Shown: piece by piece, positions 7,868 to 16,065 of the stretch
Position numbering within the stretch: the stretch's first letter is position 1
How the letters are laid out: every line of letters starts with the position of its first letter
Assembly (NCBI RefSeq): GCF_900176345.1
Contig: NZ_FWXU01000028.1
Coordinates: 1-64,000 of the forward strand
DNA from: Rhizobium sp. RU36D
GTDB taxonomy: Bacteria; Pseudomonadota; Alphaproteobacteria; Rhizobiales; Rhizobiaceae
Length of the DNA: 64,000 nt
Direction: 5' to 3'
Translations under genes and position numbers: made by a program
Notes under the pieces: model-generated
Databases searched by the model: none
What the model was told of the DNA's origin: nothing
What the model saw: the letters and a program-made list of their open reading frames with translations, nothing else

Positions 7868-9073
7868 TTCGATCAGTTCCAGAAGGGATGTTCTGATCGC
7901 CTCGTGCATCGGCTTTGGCCTGAACGAATAATCGAACAAGAGAGGCCGTTCGTTAATTGGGATATTTTGCGCAGTTCCCGGCTCCCAACTATTGTCGACA
8001 TCGGCAATCCCCCATGTGAGCAGTTGTTTGCCGGTATCCTTCACGAAGGGAAGCGATACATTCAGGAACCTTTCCACCAGGTCGGCCGCCTTGCTGTCAT
8101 ACTCCTCTGCGGAGTAATCCTGCGGCAAACGTGTATCCGTCTGGCGATCAATAATATAGCCTGTGCGGCAATCCAGCTCGCCGATGATGACCTTCAGGCC
8201 GAGATTCTTTGTGAGGTCCGTCAGGAAATCCCGCAGCCGCTTTTCGTCAAAACCCAGACGAAACTGCAGGTGACCCTGCATGTTGTATCCGTCGATCGGA
8301 GCCCCATCCTCCAAAGCACGTTCCAGGGCAGCCAAGACATACGAGACCTGCCGCACGTGATAGCCGTCCGTGATCTGTTCGGTGTGGTCGTGGCACCAAT
8401 AGAGCGGCTTGTCCTTGAACAGGCTGCGGGCCTTCTTGAACGCGTATGTCACGTATTCCGGTCCGCCGGCAGCCTTGTACCAGGCATTCGGTCGGTAACC
8501 ATCCGTGTCTTTCTGGTTGGCTTCCATCAACTCGTTGACGACATCCAGGTTCACGCAGTCGTGAATGCCCGGCACGGCGGCCATCACCTCGAAATGCAGA
8601 TCCATCTTCTCGCGCCAGTTATCGCGGTTGACTGCCTGGTAGACCCATGCAGGATCGTGCCCCGGATAAAGCATGCTGTGGATGCGGAACTGCTTCTTGT
8701 CCGCCTTGGCACGCTTGATGAAGGCGCTGGCCATGCCGACGTTGAAATAGCCTTCCTTGGGCTGAAAATGCTCCGGCAGAAAGGCGATGCCCGGCACGTA
8801 CAACTCGCTGTTTTCACGAATGAAATCCGCGAGCGTGCCCTTGCCCTCCGGCCCCGGTTTGCTAATGCGCCTGTCGGACTGGATCGCGACGCCAAAGGTA
8901 ATCCCGGCGGCCCGTGCCGCAGCGGCAATCTTCTTCTGCTCGCCGAGCGGGCTGGCACTATCATCGAGCCTGATATTGCCGAAACCGGGCATAGGAGCAG
9001 ACCCCAAAACCAGACCGGCCGATGCCAGCGCTGCAGTTTTCAAAAACTGACGGCGGTTGCGATTCTGGACCAT
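7859..9073 (-). CDS. Tat-exported GH10 family glycosidase (endo-1,4-beta-xylanase-like)
   Basis: 404 residues, retaining glycoside hydrolase family 10. A twin-arginine signal (NRRQFLKTAALASAG) opens the protein, so it is exported folded. The acid/base Glu181 lies in NLDVVNELM and the nucleophile Glu299 in IIGELDCRTGY; HDHTEQI and DGYNMQGHL are further barrel motifs. The frame is open upstream, but ATG 9073 is chosen because it has GGAAAGGAG at the right distance and begins the Tat signal. GH10 enzymes cut beta-1,4-xylan-type chains. In a polysaccharide locus the natural substrate may instead be the cell's own glycan, to trim or release it. It is a paralogue of the phage-cassette GH10 at 14160-15200. 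Confidence 0.9.
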   Translation of the reverse strand: MVQNRNRRQFLKTAALASAGLVLGSAPMPGFGNIRLDDSASPLGEQKKIAAAARAAGITFGVAIQSDRRISKPGPEGKGTLADFIRENSELYVPGIAFLPEHFQPKEGYFNVGMASAFIKRAKADKKQFRIHSMLYPGHDPAWVYQAVNRDNWREKMDLHFEVMAAVPGIHDCVNLDVVNELMEANQKDTDGYRPNAWYKAAGGPEYVTYAFKKARSLFKDKPLYWCHDHTEQITDGYHVRQVSYVLAALERALEDGAPIDGYNMQGHLQFRLGFDEKRLRDFLTDLTKNLGLKVIIGELDCRTGYIIDRQTDTRLPQDYSAEEYDSKAADLVERFLNVSLPFVKDTGKQLLTWGIADVDNSWEPGTAQNIPINERPLLFDYSFRPKPMHEAIRTSLLELIEGQ

Positions 9074-9606
9074 GCGCGCTCCTTTCCCACGGAGAGTGTC
9101 TTCGATTCGGATGCTAACCACGGCTTGATGGCGGACAGGAGGCGACAAACCGTCACCCCACGAAAAATCGCTGCACCGCACAGGCACGCGTTATTGCAAT
9201 GCAACAATCACAGGGGCATTATCGGTTGGAGAGCTTAATGCGGGGTATCTTGCATGCCGAGGACAGCGCCAGCCTTAACGATGTCAGGTGATTCAACCCG
9301 CATTGATCTTGACTTCGCAAGCGCAAAAGGGCTGATGCGGCGCATGTTTCCACCAAGTCGACGGGCCCAAGGGTCGTCTATCTGGCATTCGTTTGATTAT
9401 GAACCTCATGACTATTTCCATGGATAGAGGACGAATGGCCGTAAAGCGCTCCGTCATGACTGTAAAATCGACAGGGAAGTTCCTCCACTTTACTGCCGAT
9501 CCGCGTGGTTTGGAAATCACGATACAGCATGCCTCATCTTGGTAGTCGTTCGAAAAGCGAGCAGGCAAAGACTGCTCCTCCTTACAACAGTTGATCCGGT
9601 TCCTGC
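9074..9606. other. Intergenic region between divergent GH10 and flippase genes
   Basis: About 530 bp without a supportable gene. Short open frames here lack ribosome sites and family character. It must contain the leftward promoter for the GH10 gene and the rightward promoter for the flippase-glycosyltransferase operon, but I see no convincing core promoter or long palindrome. Confidence 0.5.
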
Positions 9607-11067
9607 ATGCTGCTGAAACAGACATGGCTCTATCTTCCCGCGCAGATCATCGCTCCGGCGGTGCAACTTCTTTCCGTGCTGATCTGGGCGCATCTGCTGC
9701 CAGTGGAAGAAGTCGGCATTGCGACCCTGGTCGTCGCCATGCAGGACGTGCTATTTGCCGGCCTGTTCATGTGGTGGTCCCACTTCATGCTGCGCTACCT
9801 GCCGCGCTATTCCACGCAAGAGCAGCGGTCCGGCTTTCGACGCGCAGAACTGGTGGCGATCCTAGGCTCCACCGTAGCCCACATCCTGATCATGCTGGTG
9901 ATCAGCCATTACTACTTCGATGAACCGATTACCCCGTTCTTCTATTTCTCGGTGACGACGTTTGTGACGGTCCGCTCCCTCGCGGCCTATCTCGCCGAGC
10001 GGGCAAGGTCTGATGTGAAGATCCTGCTATACACCTGCCTGCAGGCCGTCTTCCCGGCCATCGGACTGGTGCTTTCGATCATTGTCAGCCTCTATGTCTC
10101 TGCTACGGCGGAATATGTCCTGCTGGCGATGATGCTGCCGCAACTGATCGGCATCCTCATTGTCATCAGCCAGACAGATGTCGGGCGCGGTGCCGGACGG
10201 CCCGACATGTCAGTTCTGAAAAGCGCTGTCATGTTCGGACTTCCGGTGACCGCCGGATCCTTGCTCGCGGTTGTGGCGCTCAATGCCCCGCGCTTCATCG
10301 TCGACCACACCCTCGGCATCGCGGCTACAGGTATTTTCGCCGTCAGCTATGGTCTCGGCATCCGGGCATCGAGCTTCGCCGTCATGCTCGTGACCGCGGG
10401 CGCCTATCCGCTCGCCGTTCGCAAGATGGAACAGGAAGGGCTGGACGCAGCCTACAAGCAGCTCGCCACCAACATGACGCTTGTCGCCCTTGCCGTGGCG
10501 CCGGTGGCCTGTGGCCTGATCGGCATCAACACATCCGTCATCAACTCGTTCTTGCCGGAAGTGATGCGGGAAACCGCCTATGTCCTGCTTCCGCTGTCCA
10601 CGCTGTGCGGATTGTTCCGCTACCTGCGCTCTCACACGACGGATCAGGTTTTCCTGATCCGGTCCAAGCCGCGCTACGTCACCATGATTGCAACGGTGGA
10701 TCTGGTGCTGGCCGTCGGCTTGACCTATGTTGGCTTGTTGAATTTCGGTCTTTGGGGCGCCGTCTTGGGTCCTCTGGTCACGGCCATCCTGACCTGGGCC
10801 ACCAGCCTTCTGATTGCCGGCCTGAAATTCGGCTTCCCCTTCCCTGCCTGGACCATTTTTCGGATTATCGGGGCGGCCGTGCTGATGATGCTGGCGGTGC
10901 TGGCGTTGCCGACGACTACGTCGCCATTCATCCTGGCGGCTCAGGTGGCGATGGGATTTGCCCTCTATGCCGCATTGCTGATCGCATTCTTTCCGAAGAT
11001 CTGCAGCGAGCGTGCGCGCAAGCTCCTGGCGCGCAAGACCAAAGCCAAACAAGAGGTGTCCAAGTGA
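9607..11067 (+). CDS. Wzx-like polysaccharide flippase (MOP superfamily)
   Basis: 486 residues with 12 to 14 predicted transmembrane helices and the organisation of polysaccharide biosynthesis/oligosaccharide flippases: an N-terminal helix pair with APAVQLLSVLIWAHLLPVEEVG, a mid-protein loop and a second bundle. Such proteins move undecaprenyl-linked repeat units across the inner membrane. No strong ribosome site precedes ATG 9607. The stop overlaps the next gene's GTG start (GTGA), so the flippase and first glycosyltransferase are coupled. It presumably works with the polymerase-like and Wzz-like proteins of this locus. Confidence 0.88.
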   Translation: MLLKQTWLYLPAQIIAPAVQLLSVLIWAHLLPVEEVGIATLVVAMQDVLFAGLFMWWSHFMLRYLPRYSTQEQRSGFRRAELVAILGSTVAHILIMLVISHYYFDEPITPFFYFSVTTFVTVRSLAAYLAERARSDVKILLYTCLQAVFPAIGLVLSIIVSLYVSATAEYVLLAMMLPQLIGILIVISQTDVGRGAGRPDMSVLKSAVMFGLPVTAGSLLAVVALNAPRFIVDHTLGIAATGIFAVSYGLGIRASSFAVMLVTAGAYPLAVRKMEQEGLDAAYKQLATNMTLVALAVAPVACGLIGINTSVINSFLPEVMRETAYVLLPLSTLCGLFRYLRSHTTDQVFLIRSKPRYVTMIATVDLVLAVGLTYVGLLNFGLWGAVLGPLVTAILTWATSLLIAGLKFGFPFPAWTIFRIIGAAVLMMLAVLALPTTTSPFILAAQVAMGFALYAALLIAFFPKICSERARKLLARKTKAKQEVSK

Positions 11068-12206
11068 AGCTGCTTCTCCTTTCGAGCGAATTCTCTCCAC
11101 GCCTTGGCGGAATTGGCACCTATTCTCTTGAGATGGCGCTCGCCGCCTGCGAACTGGGCCACGATGTCACGGTTGTCGCGGCGGATTATGGCGAGGACCA
11201 GACGGAAAAGGACAAGGCCTTCCCGTTCAAGGTGATCCGCTACCCCGGCGGCGAGCACAAGATGCGCGACATCCCGGCCAAGGTTTCGCTGGTTCGCAAG
11301 ATCGCAGCGGAAAAGCGGGATTTTGATATCGTCCATGCTGCGGACTGGCCGTTCTTCATCCCGCTGGCGCTGTCGCGCTATCGCCGCAGTGCCAAATGCG
11401 TGCTGACCTTCCACGGCACCGAAGTGACCTTCATGCAGAACCCCAAGCGCGCCATCCTGCTGCGCCTGATGCGGTTCTGGAGCGGCTGGGCAGATTATGT
11501 CGCCAACAGCCGCTATACCGGCGAATTGCTGCGCGAGGGCTTCAACCTGTCCAAGGAGCGGGTTCGCGCGATCGGCCTTGGCGTATCGCAAAACTGGTTG
11601 AACGCACGGGTCAGCAAGGAGGCCGCACGTCAGGAGCGGAACATCCCGGCAGACAAGTTCGTGATCGCCTCGCTCGGTCGCGTGGTCCCGCGAAAAGGCC
11701 ACCTGGTTCTTGCCAAGGCTCTGGCCATGCTGCCGCCGGACGTGCTGGAAAAGGTGCAATGGCAGATTGTCGGCCCCCTCCTTGATCCGAAATACGAGGC
11801 GGAAGTCCGCGCCGCAGCCAAGGAACTGCCATGCGAAACGGTCATCGCCGGCAAGCTGGCGGATCGCGATGTGAAACTGACGCTGTCGGCGGCCGATCTC
11901 TTCTGCCTGCCCGGTTACTTCACCGCAGATGGCGCAGTCGAGGGCTTCGGCTTGGTCTATCTTGAAGCCGGAGCGCTCGGCGTACCCTCGGTCGCCACCA
12001 ATGTCGGCGGCGTTCCCGATGCGATCGATGATGGGGAAACGGGCATTCTCGTGCCGCAGAACGACAGCGCCGCCATTGCTGCGGCGATCCTGAAGCTTTA
12101 CCGCGACCCGGTGGAGCGAGAGCGTCTGGCACAGGGCGCCCTGCTGCGTGCGCAACGGTCTGGTTGGAAAGATGTGGTAACCCAGACCTACAAGCTTCCA
12201 GGCTGA
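11064..12206 (+). CDS. Glycosyltransferase family 4 (GT-B fold)
   Basis: 380 residues. The frame extends upstream inside the flippase gene, but GTG 11064 is chosen: it overlaps the flippase stop, has AGAGGTG upstream and begins a typical GT-B N-terminus (KLLLLSSEFSPRLGGIGTYS). The C-terminal nucleotide-sugar site carries the E-x7-E type motif in EGFGLVYLEAGALGVPSVATN. It likely adds one sugar to the lipid-linked repeat unit on the cytoplasmic side. Donor and linkage are not predictable. Confidence 0.9.
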   Translation: MKLLLLSSEFSPRLGGIGTYSLEMALAACELGHDVTVVAADYGEDQTEKDKAFPFKVIRYPGGEHKMRDIPAKVSLVRKIAAEKRDFDIVHAADWPFFIPLALSRYRRSAKCVLTFHGTEVTFMQNPKRAILLRLMRFWSGWADYVANSRYTGELLREGFNLSKERVRAIGLGVSQNWLNARVSKEAARQERNIPADKFVIASLGRVVPRKGHLVLAKALAMLPPDVLEKVQWQIVGPLLDPKYEAEVRAAAKELPCETVIAGKLADRDVKLTLSAADLFCLPGYFTADGAVEGFGLVYLEAGALGVPSVATNVGGVPDAIDDGETGILVPQNDSAAIAAAILKLYRDPVERERLAQGALLRAQRSGWKDVVTQTYKLPG

Positions 12207-12248
12207 TCCGATAAACGCCAACCTCTCAAGCGCTGCGATAGGTATGCC

Positions 12249-13388
12249 ATGTCTGCCAAAGTCGTTTTCATGATAAACTCACTGGCCGGTGGCGGCGCCG
12301 AGCGCATCATGGCGCGATTGATCGCCAACTCCGGCGAATGGGCGCGGCGCTATGACATCCATGTCGTGTTGCTCGACGAGGAAAAGGCGGCCTACGAGCT
12401 GCCGGATTGGGTCACCGTCCATCGGCTGGACACCCACTTCTCGCTTGCCAAGGGCATGTGGAAAGGCCTGAAGCTGATGCGGGAGCTCAAGCCCGCGGTG
12501 TGCCTGAGCTTCCTGTCCCGCTCCAACTTCATAAACGTCGTCGCGGCGCGCCTGCTTGGCTACAAGGCCGTCATCAGCGAGCGGGTGAATGCATCAAGTC
12601 ACCATCCAAAGACCCGGTCCGGCCAGATTGCCAAGGCCCTGACGCGCCTTTTCTATCCCCGCGCGGACAAGATCATCTGCCCTTCGGCCGGCATCGCCAT
12701 CGACCTCGTCGAAAACTTCGGCGTGGCAGACAGCAAGAATGTGATCATTCCCAACCCGATGGATACGGATGCCATCTGGCAGATGAGCGAAGGCCCAGAA
12801 CGCGCGCCGACTGATCGACCCTATTTTGTGGCGGTCGGTCGCCTGGTGGAGAACAAGAATTTCGGCATGCTGCTGAATGCGTTCGCGAAATCGGCCGTGG
12901 ACCTGGATCTGGTGATCCTGGGCGAAGGCCCCCTTCGCCCCGACCTGGAAAAGCAGGCCAGCGACCTCGGTATCGGCGAACGGGTCTTCTTTCCCGGCTT
13001 TGCCAAGAACCCCTTCCCGATCGTGCGTCATGCCTATGCCTACGCGCTGCCCTCCAATGCCGAGGGTTTCCCGAATGGTCTTGCAGAGGCCATCACCTTG
13101 GGCACGCCGGTTATCTCCACCAACTGCCTGTCGGGCCCTTCCGAGATCCTGGACGAAAAAGGCGCCATGACTGTAACTTCGGTTTACCGGGCAAAATATG
13201 GGGTCCTGGTGCCAGTCAACGATGCCGATGCGATGGCCGAAGCCTTGAAGTTGATGACGGACGATACTGTGCGGCAGCACTATGCCGACAAGGCCCTGGA
13301 AGGCGCGGCACGCTACCGGCTGGCTCCCGCGATCAAGGCCTATTGGGATGTGCTTGAAAATATCCTGGGAACCGGGGCAAAGGCCTGA
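12249..13388 (+). CDS. Glycosyltransferase family 4 (GT-B fold)
   Basis: 379 residues, third gene of the rightward operon, 42 bp after the previous one. The N-terminal Rossmann half begins KVVFMINSLAGGGAERIM, a common pattern in capsule and LPS GT4 enzymes. The donor-binding half has VAVGRLVENKNFGMLLNAF and AEGFPNGLAEAITLGTPVIST. It is expected to extend the repeat unit of the polysaccharide. It ends 56 bp before the end of the convergent phage-like cassette. Confidence 0.9.
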   Translation: MSAKVVFMINSLAGGGAERIMARLIANSGEWARRYDIHVVLLDEEKAAYELPDWVTVHRLDTHFSLAKGMWKGLKLMRELKPAVCLSFLSRSNFINVVAARLLGYKAVISERVNASSHHPKTRSGQIAKALTRLFYPRADKIICPSAGIAIDLVENFGVADSKNVIIPNPMDTDAIWQMSEGPERAPTDRPYFVAVGRLVENKNFGMLLNAFAKSAVDLDLVILGEGPLRPDLEKQASDLGIGERVFFPGFAKNPFPIVRHAYAYALPSNAEGFPNGLAEAITLGTPVISTNCLSGPSEILDEKGAMTVTSVYRAKYGVLVPVNDADAMAEALKLMTDDTVRQHYADKALEGAARYRLAPAIKAYWDVLENILGTGAKA

Positions 13389-13444
13389 ACCCTCCCCCCC
13401 CGGCTGAGCCGCCCGCCTTTCGACGGGCGGCTTGACGACCGCGC

Positions 13445-14158
13445 TTACATGGCGGCGCGCAGCGAGAGGATCGGGCCGTGGGTCCCGCTGTCACGGGCCA
13501 TCGTCGGCGCCGTGCTGGGCAAAGCGCCATAGGCACGGGATGCGCTTAGATAGCGATAGGCTGCGGAAGAGCCGACTTCGGTCATATCGCCCGCCAGGAA
13601 GTGGCCGAAGCTTGCGCCACCGACACGCCGCACCGTCGGCATGGTAGCGACCGATTTCATGATGCATGCGGTCCAGTAGATGCCCGGATTGAGCATCACA
13701 TTGACCGTGCGCCAGCGATCGCCCGAGAAGTCGGAGAGATTGAGCTCTCCGCCATCCACCACCAGCGCTGCCGGCTGACGCGTCACCGGATCGGTATTGT
13801 AAAGGCCGAGGCGCGCCGCGGCGCCGGACTGGATCGTCACCACCCGCATGGCGATCTGGTCGATCAGCGTGCGCCGCTGGATGAGGATCGGCTGCATCGT
13901 CAGCAAATCGGCCGTGATGGCGCTGCTGTCCGATACCGACGTGATGTGCATCGGGATCTTATACGCACCAACAGGCCAACCCGGATATTCCGGGGCAACC
14001 GGGATCCACGATGCCGCGTCGGCCGTGGCATCCAGGCACTTCCAAAGCGAGCCGGTGGAAAGGTCGTACCACTCGGAGCCCGGCCCATAGCCCTGGGTCA
14101 GGTCGTTGTCCGCATTGGGGGAAACGATTGCGGTCAGGTTATCCTTGATATTGCTCAT
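13445..14158 (-). CDS. Phage tail-type protein, last gene of the cassette
   Basis: 237 residues, no signal peptide. The N-terminal 50 residues carry a pattern frequent in phage tail and tail-fibre proteins: GYGPGSEWYD, then SLWKCLDATADAASW (a GS-W ... G-x-WxCxDA-x-AAxW module). The remainder is beta-rich with FSGDRWRTVNVMLNPG and a Ser/Ala/Thr-rich C-terminus; I cannot assign it further. It starts one base after the stop of the GH10 gene, so the two are coupled and probably belong to one particle or surface structure. Assignment as phage-derived rests on this module and the neighbours. Confidence 0.6.
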   Translation of the reverse strand: MSNIKDNLTAIVSPNADNDLTQGYGPGSEWYDLSTGSLWKCLDATADAASWIPVAPEYPGWPVGAYKIPMHITSVSDSSAITADLLTMQPILIQRRTLIDQIAMRVVTIQSGAAARLGLYNTDPVTRQPAALVVDGGELNLSDFSGDRWRTVNVMLNPGIYWTACIMKSVATMPTVRRVGGASFGHFLAGDMTEVGSSAAYRYLSASRAYGALPSTAPTMARDSGTHGPILSLRAAM

Positions 14159-14159
14159 G

Positions 14160-15200
14160 TCAGATCGCTTTCTTCAAAGAATCGCGGATTGCGGCATATT
14201 GCTGTTTGGGCTGATAGAAGACGTCCAGCGGCAAGGGTCGCTCGCCGACTGTCCAGGGATTGCGGATGTCAGACATTCCCCAGGAGAGGATCGGATCGCC
14301 CGGCTCCAGGAAGGGCAGCGCCACATCGAGGAAGCGGCGGATGAGTTCGGAGCATCGCCGGTCATACTCGTACGTCGTGTAGTTGGCGAAGGTGTCGTTG
14401 CCGGTTCGGCAATCCAGCTCACCGATCATGATCTTCAGGCCAAGGCTCTTGATCGCGGACATGAAGGCCTTCAGCTTCGGCGCGTCAAAGCCCCGGATCA
14501 GCCCCAGATGCCCCTGCATGTTGAAGCCGTCGATCGGGATGCCGGCGGCCAGTGCCTTGGTCAGGAAGTTCAGGATGTTGGCGTTATGGTTGACGTGGTA
14601 GATCGAGGTGATCTGCTCCGTCTGGTCGTGGCAGAAATAGAGCGGCGTGTTCGGCCACAACTGCCGAGCCTTCAGGAAAGTGTAGGCCACCCAATCCGGT
14701 CCGTCGAAGACGCCGGGACCCGGAGCCGATGACGGGACCGTGCCTGGCGCCGACGCGGTGTACCACTGGTTCGGCCGGTAACCGCCGGGCAGCGTGTTGT
14801 TGCCGTCGAAGATCTCGTTGGTGACGTCGATATTGAAGGCCGACTGCACGCCCGGAATTGACGCGACCGCCGTCAAATGCGCATCGATGATCGACTTGTA
14901 GGTCGAGCTCGTCAGCGTTGTGCTGTTGATCCAGGGCATGTCATGCACCGGATAGACCAGCAGATGCAGGCGCCATGCAATCCCGGCCGCCTGGGCCCTT
15001 GCGATTGCGGCCTGCGCTGGCGCAAGATTGAACGACCCCTGCGTCGGCTGGATAGCGGCAGGCTGGAAGTCATTGTCGAACACCCAGATATCGGAATGCT
15101 CGGTCAGCACATCCAGCAAGCCCGGGATATAGCGCGCCTCCCCCGGATCGAGGCGAAATGCCTGAGGCACCGCGCTGCCAAAGAGTAAGCCCTTGCTCAT
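14160..15200 (-). CDS. GH10-like glycosidase in a phage-type cassette
   Basis: 346 residues with no signal peptide, unlike its exported relative at 7859-9073. The GH10 catalytic residues are intact: Glu129 in FNIDVTNEI and Glu261 in IMIGELDCRTG. Blocks shared with the chromosomal enzyme include GYRPNxWY, PLYxCHDxTEQIT, PIDGxNMQGHL and IGELDCRTG. The N-terminus begins directly with the barrel (GLLFGSAVPQAF). The start overlaps the stop of the 69-residue gene (ATGA). In a tail cassette an enzyme of this type would act as a virion depolymerase; alternatively it has been kept by the host. Hydrolytic function is well supported, the substrate is not. Confidence 0.85.
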   Translation of the reverse strand: MSKGLLFGSAVPQAFRLDPGEARYIPGLLDVLTEHSDIWVFDNDFQPAAIQPTQGSFNLAPAQAAIARAQAAGIAWRLHLLVYPVHDMPWINSTTLTSSTYKSIIDAHLTAVASIPGVQSAFNIDVTNEIFDGNNTLPGGYRPNQWYTASAPGTVPSSAPGPGVFDGPDWVAYTFLKARQLWPNTPLYFCHDQTEQITSIYHVNHNANILNFLTKALAAGIPIDGFNMQGHLGLIRGFDAPKLKAFMSAIKSLGLKIMIGELDCRTGNDTFANYTTYEYDRRCSELIRRFLDVALPFLEPGDPILSWGMSDIRNPWTVGERPLPLDVFYQPKQQYAAIRDSLKKAI

Positions 15201-15406
15201 GCAATCTCCTTCAAAAGCGGCTTGATGTTGATGATGGCCGGCGCGATGACCCGCTCGTAGCCGAGTTCGTTGACGCGGATTGCCCCTTGCGTCGTGATCC
15301 GGACCGGGCGGTCGGCCAGTTGGAAGCGCCCGGCATAGCCATGGATATCGTGGCCGACGCCATGGGTGGCTTCGATCAGGTCCAGCTTCTCGATCTCTCC
15401 GGCCAT
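15197..15406 (-). CDS. Small cassette protein, unknown function
   Basis: 69 residues starting at ATG 15406 (MAGEIEKLDLIEATHGVG), inside a longer open frame whose upstream part overlaps the 56-residue gene in another frame. It is soluble, with alternating beta-type segments (GRFQLADRPVRITTQG). It overlaps the GH10 start by four bases and begins one base after the previous gene's stop, which supports translation. I do not recognise the family; such short coupled genes are typical of phage structural operons. Confidence 0.55.
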   Translation of the reverse strand: MAGEIEKLDLIEATHGVGHDIHGYAGRFQLADRPVRITTQGAIRVNELGYERVIAPAIINIKPLLKEIA

Positions 15407-15407
15407 C

Positions 15408-15578
15408 TCACGCCACCTTTCCGTAGAGGGTGGTCGCGCCGTCGAGCGGCAGTTCGCCTTGCAGGGCAGCATATCCGCCGTCGGGACGCATTCCCTGCAG
15501 TTCCTGATAGCCAGCCGGCGGGGAAGTGCCGGTGCCAGCGCTGCTTCCAAGAGTAAGTCCAAGTCCAAGGCCCAGCAT
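15408..15578 (-). CDS. Small Gly-rich cassette protein (56 residues)
   Basis: A short gene starting at ATG 15578 that fits exactly between its neighbours: its stop (15408-15410) is one base before the next start at 15406. It opens with the low-complexity stretch MLGLGLGLTLGSSAG, followed by SPPAGYQELQGM and GGYAALQGELPLDG. The tight spacing in a row of coupled genes supports expression. Function unknown. Confidence 0.5.
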   Translation of the reverse strand: MLGLGLGLTLGSSAGTGTSPPAGYQELQGMRPDGGYAALQGELPLDGATTLYGKVA

Positions 15579-15620
15579 TGCTGAACTCCTTTCGCAGATG
15601 TTGAGGTGAATGGGGGAGGA

Positions 15621-15926
15621 TTAGCTTGCCAGCATGACCGACGGCGTCTGGCCGATGTCAGAGCCGAATTCGCGGGTTCGCCCTGATGGCACCAGCCAGC
15701 CGGTCGTCGCCGTCACGATGTCTTCGAAATCGACGCGGATTGCCGCATCGATTGCCGTTACCACCCAGATCTGGTTGCTGGTGGTCGCTTCGATGTCAGG
15801 CGTGGCAGGTGTCGTCGTCGCAGTGCCGACGACGTGGTGGTCATAGCGCGCGAGCGCGACAGGAATACCCGCGCCGAAAACGGATTGGGTACCGCTCCTG
15901 CAGAGATGAATTTCGTAATTCGCCAT
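15621..15926 (-). CDS. First gene of the phage-type cassette, unknown structural-type protein
   Basis: 101 residues, no signal peptide or membrane helix. It is beta-rich with many Thr, Ala and Val (TATTTPATPDIEATTSNQIW) and ends GWLVPSGRTREFGSDIGQ. A good AGGAGCAAGGC ribosome site precedes ATG 15926. It is the promoter-proximal gene of the five-gene cassette, separated from the upstream glycosyltransferase by a terminator hairpin, so the cassette has its own transcription start. The composition fits a small virion decoration or tail protein, but I recognise no domain. Confidence 0.55.
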   Translation of the reverse strand: MANYEIHLCRSGTQSVFGAGIPVALARYDHHVVGTATTTPATPDIEATTSNQIWVVTAIDAAIRVDFEDIVTATTGWLVPSGRTREFGSDIGQTPSVMLAS

Positions 15927-15992
15927 GCCTTGCTCCTGTTCGGTTTACGGGAGCAAGCCTAGGCCTAGCGGCGGCAGCGGGGACGAAAAGGA

Positions 15993-16036
15993 CCTAAAAA
16001 ACATAAAACCGCCGGCGCCCTTCAGAGCACCGGCGG
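15993..16036 (-). terminator. Terminator between the GT4 gene and the phage-type cassette
   Basis: On the minus strand a stem of 10 pairs including one G-T wobble (CCGCCGG at 16036-16030 pairing with CCGGCGG at 16015-16009) is followed by TTTTATGTTTTTT. It lies about 30 bp after the stop at 16066. Confidence 0.8.
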
Positions 16037-16065
16037 AAAAGAGCCAGGCGATTTAGTAAGTCGTT

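Noticed and set aside
7808..9238. A 476-codon plus-strand frame across the GH10 gene
   Set aside because: Antisense to a gene with intact catalytic motifs; no ribosome site and no recognisable domain.
9293..9625. A 110-codon minus-strand frame in the GH10/flippase gap
   Set aside because: No ribosome site, overlaps the flippase start and has no protein-like pattern.
10210..12221. Long minus-strand frames opposite the flippase and first glycosyltransferase
   Set aside because: Very polar, low-complexity translations opposite well-supported genes; shadows.
13407..13432. A 9-bp GC-rich stem with 8-base loop between the GT4 gene and the phage-type cassette
   Set aside because: No T tract follows on either strand, so it is not called as an intrinsic terminator, though it may pause transcription.
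13445..15926. A complete prophage or gene transfer agent
   Set aside because: No integrase, portal, capsid, terminase or lysis genes and no attachment-site repeats were seen; only a small tail-type set is present.
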